This document shows positions 1 to 5,284 of a stretch of DNA of 6,869 nt, piece by piece. How positions within the stretch are numbered: position 1 is the stretch's first letter; every line of letters starts with the position of its first letter. The notes beneath the pieces are model-generated. The model saw only the letters and a list, made by a program, of their open reading frames with translations, did no database searches and was not told where the DNA came from. The DNA is taken from contig CAIXUE010000148.1 in assembly GCA_903922545.1 (NCBI GenBank), positions 1-6,869 on the forward strand, read 5' to 3'. A program made the position numbers and the translations under genes. The stretch comes from an uncultured Alphaproteobacteria bacterium. GTDB lineage: Bacteria > Pseudomonadota > Alphaproteobacteria > Micropepsales > Micropepsaceae.

Positions 1-19
1 GCCTGCGGCGAACCGCTCC

Positions 20-1294
20 TCAATCTTCTGTTTTCGGCGCTGGCGCGTTGAAGGGGAACGGATAGTCCGGCAATTTTTCCGGCAATTTGAATTTCGCGTA
101 TTCGACGCGGCTGTTCACCGTCACCAGTTGCAGAATCTCCTGCCCGTCACCCAAGGGGATCATGGTCTGGCTGTAGCCATCCAGGTCCGGATTATAATCA
201 ATCGGTGTTTCCAACAGCGTCCAATACCCCGCGCCACCCTGGCGGTTGACGAAGACGCCATTGCCGACGCGGCCTGACACCGTGCCGGTGTCATAGCGCA
301 CCACCGAACGGCCCGAGGCGATCAGCGTGCCGTCCGCCCCGCCATAAGGCGACCATGCGATATAGGGCGTGCCGTTGGGATATTGGCGGAAGCGGTCTTG
401 AATCAGCGTTCCCGGATTTTTGAAATCGCCCCAGCCATCGCCGTCCGCCGAAGTGCGGAAATGGGCCAGGTTGTTGCGCGGCTCCAGCGCATGGCCCGGC
501 ATACCCACCACTTCATAGCTCATGTAAAATTTTCCGTGGCCGTCGCGAGCGATGATCGCCATGCCAGGCCGCGTCATGCCGTCCGGTATCGCCACGTCAT
601 AGACCGGCTGGCCCCAGGTGTGGCCGCCATCGTTCGACACCACATGATCCAGTAACTGGCTGTAACCGCTTTTCTTGTCACGCTCATCCGAATAAGACGC
701 GACCACATGGCCAGCGGCATCGGTGTAAAGGAACGGCTCCCAGATCGGGCTTTGATCCTGGCGGAAGCCGGCGCGGCTGGTGGGGTCGTAAATGCCCGGC
801 CCACCCACCGCGATGGTGGAAAGCAACGTCCAGGTTTTGCCGCCGTCGCGGCTGGCCGCCACATCCAGCGGCCGCTTGCTGGGATCGGTGGAAACGCCAT
901 TGCCGCACGCCATGATGGTGCCGGCGGGCAGATCGCCGATGGTGGTTGGCAGTTCATACAGGCAGGGCTGGCCGCGCAGCATGGGCACTTCGGAAAATTG
1001 CGTCCAGCTCTCGCCATTGTCGGTGCTGCGATAGATAGGCAGCGTGCCGCGCCGCGCGAAGGTGGCGATCAGCGTGCCTTTGGCGGCGCCGACTTTCAGC
1101 TGGATGACGCGGGGATAATTGGCCCCCGCCACCTGGGCATTGTCGAAAAATCCGATCTTGGAGGTAAAGGCCGTGGGCACCGGCAGGCTGAGGGTGTTCG
1201 CCGGATTGGGTGCGGGCACCTGCTGCGCGCCCGAAGGCGCGGCCAGGCACAGGCCAACGCCTGTCAACAGAACCGCCAGAATTTTTGAACGCAT
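20..1294 (-). CDS. Secreted sialidase-fold (BNR/Asp-box) glycoside hydrolase, GH93-like
   Basis: Encodes 424 residues. Seen: an N-terminal signal peptide (charged RSK, hydrophobic core at about 5-19, probable cleavage after Ala23 in SGA-QQ), so the product is exported. Three canonical Asp boxes (SxDxGxxW) lie at residues 90-97, 148-155 and 220-227, with a degenerate one near 281-288; these mark blades of a six-bladed sialidase-type beta-propeller. The segment WEPFLY (185-190), SDERD (202-206), the RPGM stretch (242-245) and SYEVVG (259-264) resemble fungal/bacterial BNR glycosidases related to GH93 exo-arabinanases. Glu186 and Glu261 are therefore candidate catalytic acids (inference). No classical sialidase FRIP motif is present; YPR at 60-62 sits where it would be expected. 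The likely role is cutting extracytoplasmic glycans, substrate unknown. The start has GGGGGA just upstream with short spacing. The gene lies 58 bp downstream of the 85-residue protein gene on the same strand, with no clear terminator between, so co-transcription is possible. Confidence 0.8.
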   Translation of the reverse strand: MRSKILAVLLTGVGLCLAAPSGAQQVPAPNPANTLSLPVPTAFTSKIGFFDNAQVAGANYPRVIQLKVGAAKGTLIATFARRGTLPIYRSTDNGESWTQFSEVPMLRGQPCLYELPTTIGDLPAGTIMACGNGVSTDPSKRPLDVAASRDGGKTWTLLSTIAVGGPGIYDPTSRAGFRQDQSPIWEPFLYTDAAGHVVASYSDERDKKSGYSQLLDHVVSNDGGHTWGQPVYDVAIPDGMTRPGMAIIARDGHGKFYMSYEVVGMPGHALEPRNNLAHFRTSADGDGWGDFKNPGTLIQDRFRQYPNGTPYIAWSPYGGADGTLIASGRSVVRYDTGTVSGRVGNGVFVNRQGGAGYWTLLETPIDYNPDLDGYSQTMIPLGDGQEILQLVTVNSRVEYAKFKLPEKLPDYPFPFNAPAPKTED

Positions 1295-1352
1295 GTTTCC
1301 CCCGGATTAGCGATGAAGCTTAACCCGGCGGGGAAAAAGCGAGAAGCCCGTC

Positions 1353-1610
1353 TTATGTGGTGGTGGTCGAGCCGCCGCTGCCCGCGCCAGCCGTGCTGGT
1401 GGGGCCATTATTGCTGCTGTTGTTGGTGGCCAGGATGGCGATGCCGGCGCCGATGGCGCCCAGGCCCACGATATAAAGCACGGTGTTGCCGCTATCGTCC
1501 TGCGCCTTGTGAAGGCCAGCCGGCTTGCCGGGGGCCAGGGGGTCGGCGGCCACCAAAGAACCGGACACAAGAACAGCAGCGGCGGCAAGCGCCAAGGTTA
1601 CATTACGCAT
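1353..1610 (-). CDS. Small exported membrane-anchored protein with Ser/Thr/Asn-rich tail
   Basis: Encodes 85 residues of unknown function. Seen: a signal peptide (residues 1-22, cleavage likely after VAA before DPLAPGKP), a short polar linker, one glycine-rich hydrophobic segment at about 43-61 with GxxxG-like spacing (IVGLGAIGAGIAIL), then a low-complexity tail of Asn, Ser, Gly and Thr ending in four Thr. Similar small proteins with a signal peptide, one helix and an N/T/G-rich tail are common and uncharacterised in alphaproteobacteria. The ATG at 1610 is preferred over an upstream in-frame GTG at 1625 because GGGGAGA lies 6 nt before it. An EcfG-like promoter lies 35 nt upstream of the start codon, suggesting stress induction. 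No enzyme motif is visible. The product is either a periplasmic protein with a membrane-embedded helix or a subunit of a small oligomer. Confidence 0.75.
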   Translation of the reverse strand: MRNVTLALAAAAVLVSGSLVAADPLAPGKPAGLHKAQDDSGNTVLYIVGLGAIGAGIAILATNNSSNNGPTSTAGAGSGGSTTTT

Positions 1611-1616
1611 AGAATA

Positions 1617-1623
1617 TCTCCCC
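1617..1623 (-). promoter_or_regulatory. Ribosome binding site fixing the start of the 85-residue protein
   Basis: The minus strand reads GGGGAGA, 6 nt before the ATG at 1610. It lies inside the longer reading frame that would begin with GTG at 1625, so the shorter start is favoured. Confidence 0.6.
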
Positions 1624-1645
1624 ACGGGGTAAAGGTTGAATTACA

Positions 1646-1670
1646 AACACTATGGACCGCAATCGGTTCC
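1646..1670 (-). promoter_or_regulatory. EcfG-like (general stress response) promoter before the 85-residue protein
   Basis: The minus strand shows GGAAC (1670-1666), 16 nt, then TGTT (1649-1646). The consensus known for alphaproteobacterial EcfG/SigT/RpoE2 promoters is GGAAC-N16/17-CGTT, so the -35 is perfect and the -10 has three of four bases; with N17 it reads GTTT. A start of transcription near 1640 would give a leader of about 30 nt. The -35 overlaps a 14-bp palindrome, CGGTTC-cc-GAACCG (1664-1677), which might be an operator. Confidence 0.45.
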
Positions 1671-1701
1671 CGAACCGTCTGCCGCCCGCACCGGATTTTA
1701 T

Positions 1702-1833
1702 TCAACGCCGCCAGGCGTAATGACCGTGCCAATAACCATGATAGGCGGGCACCACCACACAGCCAGCCAGCAGCGGCACACCCGCCAGGGCGATGGTCGC
1801 CACCACAATAAGCCTGCGAATATTGCGTTTCAT
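1702..1833 (-). CDS. Very small lipoprotein (43 residues)
   Basis: Encodes 43 residues. Seen: positively charged N-terminus (KRNIRR), hydrophobic core, and a lipobox PLLAGC with the lipidated Cys at position 25, so signal peptidase II processing would leave a mature peptide of only 19 residues. That mature part is VVVPAYHGYWHGHYAWRR after the Cys: rich in Tyr, Trp and His, with a YHGYWHGHY pattern. A strong Shine-Dalgarno, GGGAGGA (1845-1839), stands 5 nt before the ATG, which makes this a credible gene despite its size. It follows DUF3297 on the same strand by about 130 bp. The function is unknown. The aromatic/His composition resembles the larger lipoprotein at 4282-4566, and a membrane or metal-related envelope role is only a guess. 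Confidence 0.7.
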   Translation of the reverse strand: MKRNIRRLIVVATIALAGVPLLAGCVVVPAYHGYWHGHYAWRR

Positions 1834-1877
1834 GAGGGTCCTCCCGTTCAAGCACGGGAAGAATGGCGTTGCCAGCC

Positions 1878-1903
1878 TGAACGCTTTCGGACAAATCCGT
1901 TCA
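1878..1903. repeat. Inverted repeat upstream of the mini-lipoprotein gene
   Basis: Perfect 6-bp arms TGAACG (1878-1883) and CGTTCA (1898-1903) enclose an inner GGA-caaa-TCC. There is no T-run, so it is not a standard terminator. On the minus strand the same bases read TGAAC-N15-CGTT, a weak EcfG-like arrangement 46 nt before the ATG of the 43-residue lipoprotein. It could be an operator, a weak promoter or chance. Confidence 0.3.
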
Positions 1904-1964
1904 TCGCAGGTTCAGTTAGATGAACAGGGCGATGCCGAACGTACCAAGCACGAAGGCGAAAAAA

Positions 1965-2213
1965 TTATCTCAGGTAAGGCTCAACCGTGCCCTTGTACTT
2001 CACGGTCATCGCCTTGCCGTGGCGGTCCACCGTCTTGCCCACCGACAGGCGCACCCAGCCCTCGCTGACGCAATATTCCTCGACATTGTTGCGGTCCACG
2101 CCATTGAACTTGATGCCGACACCCCGCTCCAGCAGGGCGGCGTCATGAAAGGGGCTGGCGGGATCGACCGAAAGCCGGTCGGGCAGGCTGGGATTTTCAG
2201 AGGGCTCGCTCAT
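1965..2213 (-). CDS. DUF3297 family protein
   Basis: Encodes 82 residues, the usual size for this family. Recognised by its nearly invariant core: PDRLSVDPASP (11-21), the GVGIKFNG stretch, NNVEEYCVSEGWVRL and the C-terminal KGTVEPYLR. The family is a small, soluble, highly conserved protein of alpha- and some other proteobacteria with no established function. There is no signal peptide, so it is presumably cytoplasmic. Its conserved charged/aromatic surface could suit nucleic acid or protein binding (inference). The start at 2213 fits the family's N-terminus, although the Shine-Dalgarno is weak (AGCAGCGGG). It diverges from the DUF1993 gene; the 133-bp gap contains a hairpin at 2249-2270 about 35 nt before the start. 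Confidence 0.9.
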   Translation of the reverse strand: MSEPSENPSLPDRLSVDPASPFHDAALLERGVGIKFNGVDRNNVEEYCVSEGWVRLSVGKTVDRHGKAMTVKYKGTVEPYLR

Positions 2214-2248
2214 GCCCGCTGCTTACGGGAATAAGGGCCAATTCTCAA

Positions 2249-2270
2249 GGCTTTGTGGGCCGGCAAAGCC
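2249..2270. repeat. Hairpin in the DUF3297/DUF1993 intergenic region
   Basis: GGCTTTG (2249-2255) and CAAAGCC (2264-2270) form a perfect 7-bp stem with an 8-nt loop. There is no adjoining T-run, so termination is unlikely. It may form in the DUF3297 leader or act as a protein site between the divergent genes. No convincing -35/-10 pair was found in this gap. Confidence 0.35.
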
Positions 2271-2334
2271 CCTGCCCTGGCGGGGTTGCGCCCTGACTGA
2301 CAGCCCGTCATGGTGCCGCCCGTTCCATTATCCC

Positions 2335-2341
2335 AGGGAGA
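2335..2341 (+). promoter_or_regulatory. Ribosome binding site for a TTG start
   Basis: AGGGAGA stands 5 nt before TTG at 2347. No ATG or GTG is available at the position where the DUF1993 family normally begins, so this site supports TTG initiation. Confidence 0.65.
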
Positions 2342-2346
2342 TATAA

Positions 2347-2838
2347 TTGGCCTATTCCATCTATGACGCGACCATTCCCCCCATGATCCACATGCTGGGC
2401 AGCCTCAGTTCCATCCTCGCCAAGGGCGAAGCCCATGGCGGCATCGACCCCAACGAAGCCCGCGTGGCCCCCGACATGCTGCCCCTGAAGGCGCAGGTCT
2501 TTATCGCCACCGACGGCGCCAAGGGTTGCGGCGCCCGCCTAGCCGGGGTCGAAATTCCCAAGTTTGAAGACACCGAAACCACTTTCGCCGAGCTGCGCCA
2601 GCGGGTGGACAAGACCATCACCTTCCTCAAAAGCCTGGACGCCAAGGCGTTCGTGGGCGCGGAAGACAAGCACATTGTGCTGAAATTCCCCAGCAACACG
2701 TTTGAGTTCAACGGCGCCGATTATGTCGGCCGCTTTGTGCTGCCCAACTTCTATTTCCACATCACCACCGCCTACGCGATCCTGCGCGGACGCGGCGTGG
2801 TCTTGGGCAAGTCCGACTATCTGGGCGGCGCGAAGTAA
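2347..2838 (+). CDS. DUF1993 family protein (DinB-like helical bundle)
   Basis: Encodes 163 residues, close to the family's usual length. Recognised by the N-terminal YDATIPPMIHMLGSLSSIL helix, the central D-M-L-P-L-K-A-Q-V segment (43-51) and the C-terminal FYFHITTAYAILR (135-147) followed by LGKSDYLG. The family is predicted to adopt a DinB/YfiT-like four-helix bundle, in which conserved His residues often bind a metal; His15 and His138 are candidates here (inference). It is cytoplasmic, with no signal peptide, and its activity is unknown. Translation starts with TTG, chosen because AGGGAGA is correctly placed and because the N-terminus matches homologues. It appears monocistronic, ending 22 nt before a strong intrinsic terminator. 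Confidence 0.88.
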   Translation: MAYSIYDATIPPMIHMLGSLSSILAKGEAHGGIDPNEARVAPDMLPLKAQVFIATDGAKGCGARLAGVEIPKFEDTETTFAELRQRVDKTITFLKSLDAKAFVGAEDKHIVLKFPSNTFEFNGADYVGRFVLPNFYFHITTAYAILRGRGVVLGKSDYLGGAK

Positions 2839-2860
2839 GACTGACGAAAAAATCTGCCAG

Positions 2861-2898
2861 CCGGCGAAGGCTCCCGCGGGAGCTTTCGCCGGTTTTTT
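2861..2898 (+). terminator. Rho-independent terminator after the DUF1993 gene
   Basis: Stem CCGGCGAA/TTCGCCGG with an inner GCTCC/GGAGC stem and a small CGCG loop, followed directly by six T (2893-2898) and more pyrimidines. It lies 22 nt after the stop codon. An A-run on the left (2847-2852) could give partial activity on the other strand. Confidence 0.9.
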
Positions 2899-3020
2899 CT
2901 TTTCTTCCGCGGGAAAATTCAGCGACTCATGGCCCGGAATTGCTGCGCTGCGGGATAAGGATGGGATTTTAAGGGAGCCCGAAAAACCCTAAACTGCATG
3001 TAACGGATCGACCCAGGGAG

Positions 3021-3046
3021 AATTCAAAACACAAATTCAAAACAGA
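3021..3046 (+). repeat. 13-bp tandem repeat in the desaturase leader
   Basis: Two adjacent copies, aattcaaaacaca and aattcaaaacaga, match at 12 of 13 positions. They lie between an upstream GGGAG (3016-3020) and the functional AGGGGA (3048-3053). The AT-rich, unstructured leader may keep the ribosome site open. Between the terminator and this point (about 2899-3020) I see no gene and no convincing promoter. Confidence 0.6.
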
Positions 3047-3060
3047 CAGGGGATCACGCC

Positions 3061-4023
3061 ATGCTAGCAAAAAAATTCGCCGACTATTCGCGTTATGCCA
3101 TGTTGCCGTTTCTGCTGGTTGTTTTCGGATCCATAACCCTGGTGATGCGGGGATCGCATTTCGCCAAGGTGTTTCCCTACTATCACTCCTTCATGATGCT
3201 GTTCGTGTTGATCGCGCTGGAACGCATCTATTCCTATAGCCGCCGGGTTTCGCAGCGCCACATGATCTGGCGCGATTTGATGTCCACCGCCGTGCAGACC
3301 TTCATGGCCGGCGCCACGCTGGGCCTGATCGTGCTGCCGGTGCTGCATTATTTCCCGAATACTTTTTTGGGCCGCCGCTTTCTGTTCGGCCTGTCCGACC
3401 AGCTGGGCCCCGTCTGGGTGCAGGTTGCGGCGGTGTATCTGCTGAACAGCTGCATCCAATATTGGGTGCATCGCTGGGAACACACCAACGACTTCATGTG
3501 GAAGCTGCATTCCTATCACCACAGCGTCACGCATCTGCAGATGTCCAATGTGCTGGTGTCCAATCCGTTTGAATGGGCGCTGCGCAATACCCTCAGCGGG
3601 CTGCTCTTGGGCATTGTGGGCTTTAATCCCTATGCCATCATCCTGGCGGGGGCCTTCAGCCCTTACGGCGATTTTTCGCACTGCGGCGCCGACATGAAGG
3701 GCGGCTTTCTCAACTACATCTTCAACACGCCCGAAGTGCATCGCTGGCACCATTCGGTGGCCTATCCCGATGAAAAGAAATTCCGCTATGGCTGCAATTA
3801 CGGGGTCGGCGTGATTTTCTGGGACATTCTGTTCGGCACGTATCATTGCCCCAAGGATGAACAGGGCAATGTCATCCCGCCGCCCGCCATTGGCCATCCC
3901 GAAGGCTATGCCGATGAGCCCAACTATCTGAAAATCCTGATCGGGCTGCGCGCCTTCCCGGCACTGGAGCGCTGGGTCGAAGGCCGGTCAAAAGAAACCG
4001 TCTCAACCGTTCCGGCGGAATAG
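3061..4023 (+). CDS. Sterol desaturase / fatty acid hydroxylase family membrane protein
   Basis: Encodes 320 residues. Seen: hydrophobic segments at about 14-29, 43-53, 78-97, 117-133 and 178-200, and the eight-or-more-histidine signature of the non-haem di-iron FA_hydroxylase family: HRWEH (137-141), HSYHH (150-154), His207 and HRWHH (227-231). Known for the family: these His residues bind a di-iron centre that uses O2 to hydroxylate or desaturate lipids (sterols, fatty acids, carotenoids, ether lipids). The active site faces the cytoplasm of the inner membrane. The real substrate cannot be told from sequence. The ATG at 3061 follows AGGGGA by 7 nt. The downstream 58-residue membrane protein starts 12 nt after the stop and has its Shine-Dalgarno overlapping this stop codon, so the two are probably coupled and may work together. 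Confidence 0.9.
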   Translation: MLAKKFADYSRYAMLPFLLVVFGSITLVMRGSHFAKVFPYYHSFMMLFVLIALERIYSYSRRVSQRHMIWRDLMSTAVQTFMAGATLGLIVLPVLHYFPNTFLGRRFLFGLSDQLGPVWVQVAAVYLLNSCIQYWVHRWEHTNDFMWKLHSYHHSVTHLQMSNVLVSNPFEWALRNTLSGLLLGIVGFNPYAIILAGAFSPYGDFSHCGADMKGGFLNYIFNTPEVHRWHHSVAYPDEKKFRYGCNYGVGVIFWDILFGTYHCPKDEQGNVIPPPAIGHPEGYADEPNYLKILIGLRAFPALERWVEGRSKETVSTVPAE

Positions 4024-4035
4024 GGAGCAAGAGCC

Positions 4036-4212
4036 ATGAGCTTTATCGCCAAGAAATGGCCCTACTTTCTGGGCTTCTGCATCGTGGAAAGCGGGGTCTA
4101 TTACTACAATGGCCCCACCGGCAATTTCACCACGGGCTTTGCCGGCCTGTTCGCCATCTGGCTTTATTATGTCTGGATGTACCGCGACGATTACAAAGCC
4201 CCGACGCAATAG
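4036..4212 (+). CDS. Small membrane protein (58 residues) coupled to the desaturase
   Basis: Encodes 58 residues. Seen: MSFIAKKWPYFLG start, a hydrophobic stretch at about 9-24, a second at about 34-50 (GFAGLFAIWLYYVWMYR), and a polar C-terminus DDYKAPTQ; it is rich in Tyr, Phe and Trp and has no signal peptidase site. It is probably an inner-membrane protein with one or two helices. AGGGAG (4022-4027) lies 8 nt before the ATG and overlaps the desaturase stop codon, indicating translational coupling. A strong terminator follows 19 nt after the stop. By position it may be an accessory or stabilising subunit of the di-iron enzyme (inference). I do not recognise the family. Confidence 0.8.
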   Translation: MSFIAKKWPYFLGFCIVESGVYYYNGPTGNFTTGFAGLFAIWLYYVWMYRDDYKAPTQ

Positions 4213-4231
4213 AGTGCTTTGCCAAAAACAG

Positions 4232-4267
4232 ACGAGGCGCCGGAGGAAACTCCGGCGCCTCGTTGCT
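4232..4267. terminator. Bidirectional rho-independent terminator
   Basis: Perfect 13-bp stem (4232-4244 with 4251-4263, GC-rich GGCGCCGGA core) and a GGAAAC loop. On the plus strand it is followed by TGCTTTT. On the minus strand it is followed by a CTG and a run of five T (complement of 4224-4228). It ends both the desaturase pair and the convergent lipoprotein gene. Confidence 0.88.
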
Positions 4268-4281
4268 TTTATGCTTGGCGC

Positions 4282-4566
4282 TTAATGCTCGCGATGCACA
4301 CCCGTGCCATGCACATGGGAAAAGCCCGTGTTGCCGGCATGGGCGAAATGGTTGCCTTCATCGCGATGCCAGGCGCGGCCGCCATCCTGGTACCAGAAAT
4401 TGCCGTCACCGCCCCAATAGCCATCGACAAAGGGGCCGTAATAGCCGTCATAATAACCGTCATAATAGTCGGGGCCGCCCGCGGCCACCGACACCCGGGC
4501 CGGGCCGGCACAAGCGGCCAGCGTGGCAGCGGCGATCAGGACGGGCAAGGCAATTTTCTTCAGCAT
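4282..4566 (-). CDS. Tyr/Gly- and His-rich lipoprotein
   Basis: Encodes 94 residues of unknown function. Seen: signal peptide with lipobox TLAAC, lipidated Cys at 19, so a lipoprotein of about 76 mature residues. After a short AGPARVSVAAG linker comes a DYYDGYYDGYYG repeat (33-44), mirrored in DNA as near-identical 12-bp units around 4439-4470. An aromatic WGGDGNFWYQDGG stretch follows, then a C-terminus with His at 67, 73, 76, 84, 86, 91 and 94. GAGGAG lies 6 nt before the ATG. The His cluster could bind metal (inference), which would be in keeping with the divergent dps. A minus-strand EcfG-like promoter overlaps the dps promoter, so joint stress control is possible. Similar YDGYY-rich lipoproteins occur in alphaproteobacteria without assigned function. 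Confidence 0.82.
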   Translation of the reverse strand: MLKKIALPVLIAAATLAACAGPARVSVAAGGPDYYDGYYDGYYGPFVDGYWGGDGNFWYQDGGRAWHRDEGNHFAHAGNTGFSHVHGTGVHREH

Positions 4567-4665
4567 TTTGGTCTCCTCAAAGCTTTTAAAGCCTCTCTGT
4601 TCGTGAAAACGCGTGAAAGGCCGGGGCGGGTGCGAACGCGCCCTGATTCAGGTGGCGCAGGGGAT

Positions 4666-4690
4666 GAAACCGGCGTAATTTATAACCGTT
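4666..4690 (+). promoter_or_regulatory. EcfG-like promoter of dps
   Basis: GAAAC (4666-4670), 16 nt, CGTT (4687-4690): one mismatch from the GGAAC-N16/17-CGTT pattern of alphaproteobacterial general stress sigma factors. The start codon of dps lies 36 nt further on, giving a leader of about 30 nt. Dps genes are typical members of this regulon, which strengthens the call. Confidence 0.55.
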
Positions 4691-4692
4691 CC
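4668..4692 (-). promoter_or_regulatory. Overlapping EcfG-like promoter toward the lipoprotein gene
   Basis: On the minus strand GGAAC (4692-4688), 16 nt, GGTT (4671-4668): a perfect -35 and three of four -10 bases. It shares almost all its bases with the plus-strand dps promoter. The leader to the ATG at 4566 would be about 95 nt, longer than for the other two sites, so this one is less certain. Confidence 0.35.
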
Positions 4693-4726
4693 AATCTTCG
4701 ATTTTTCCATTCGATAAAGGTGCCCC

Positions 4727-5269
4727 ATGGCCAAAGCCAAATCCCGCAAACCCGCTCCTAAAAAAGTTTCCCCCCGCCTTGAAACTCCCACCGATCTTTC
4801 CGGCAACGCCGTGCCCGAAATCGCCGAGGCGCTGAACCGCCTGGTGGCGGACAATTACGCGCTGTATGCCAAGACCAAGAATTTCCATTGGCATGTCTCC
4901 GGCCCGCATTTCCGGGATTATCATTTGTTGTTCGATGATCAGGCGGCGGAAATCTTCGCCACCATCGACGATCTGGCCGAACGGGTGCGGAAGCTGGGTG
5001 CCCGCACCGTCCATTCCATCGGCGAAATCGCCAGGCTACAGACCATCAAGGACAATGAGAAGGACTTCGTCAGCCCGTCCGACATGCTGCGCGAGCTGAT
5101 GGCCGACAACAAAACCGTGATCAAGGCGATGCGCGCCGCCCATGAAGTGGCCGACAGCCACGACGACATCGCCACAGCCTCCATCCTGGAAAATTTCATC
5201 GACCAGGCCGAGAAGCGGAACTGGTTTTTGTTCGAAGCCAGCCGCAAAGGTTCCGGCGGCGGACACTAA
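4727..5269 (+). CDS. dps: Dps-type ferritin (DNA protection during starvation)
   Basis: Encodes 180 residues. Dps proteins form 12-subunit shells that oxidise Fe(II) with H2O2, store iron and can bind DNA, protecting cytoplasmic DNA in stress. Seen: the family signature KTKNFHWHVSGPHF, with the inter-subunit ferroxidase ligands His54, His66, Asp70, Asp81 and Glu85 at the same spacing as E. coli Dps His51, His63, Asp67, Asp78 and Glu82. The C-terminal helix includes the ENFIDQAEKRNWFL stretch. The N-terminal tail (residues 1-17) is rich in Lys, Arg, Pro and Ala, like the DNA-binding tail of E. coli Dps. AAAGG stands 6 nt before the ATG. It is monocistronic, with an EcfG-like promoter before it and a terminator just after. 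Confidence 0.95.
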   Translation: MAKAKSRKPAPKKVSPRLETPTDLSGNAVPEIAEALNRLVADNYALYAKTKNFHWHVSGPHFRDYHLLFDDQAAEIFATIDDLAERVRKLGARTVHSIGEIARLQTIKDNEKDFVSPSDMLRELMADNKTVIKAMRAAHEVADSHDDIATASILENFIDQAEKRNWFLFEASRKGSGGGH

Positions 5270-5284
5270 GGACAACGCCAAAAC

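Noticed and set aside
707..1288. A 193-codon open frame antisense to the glycosidase
   Set aside because: Low-information Ala/Gly/Arg composition, opposite a gene with signal peptide and three Asp boxes.
2322..2326. GGAAC on the minus strand upstream of DUF3297 as an EcfG -35
   Set aside because: The bases 16-17 nt downstream read GGCT or GCTG, not CGTT-like.
2909..2989. A 26-codon minus-strand frame in the desaturase upstream region
   Set aside because: No ribosome binding site, no lipobox or membrane segment, and no recognisable pattern.
3064..3897. A 277-codon open frame antisense to the desaturase
   Set aside because: It is a GC-bias shadow of a gene with complete histidine motifs; it has no recognisable domain and no ribosome site of note.
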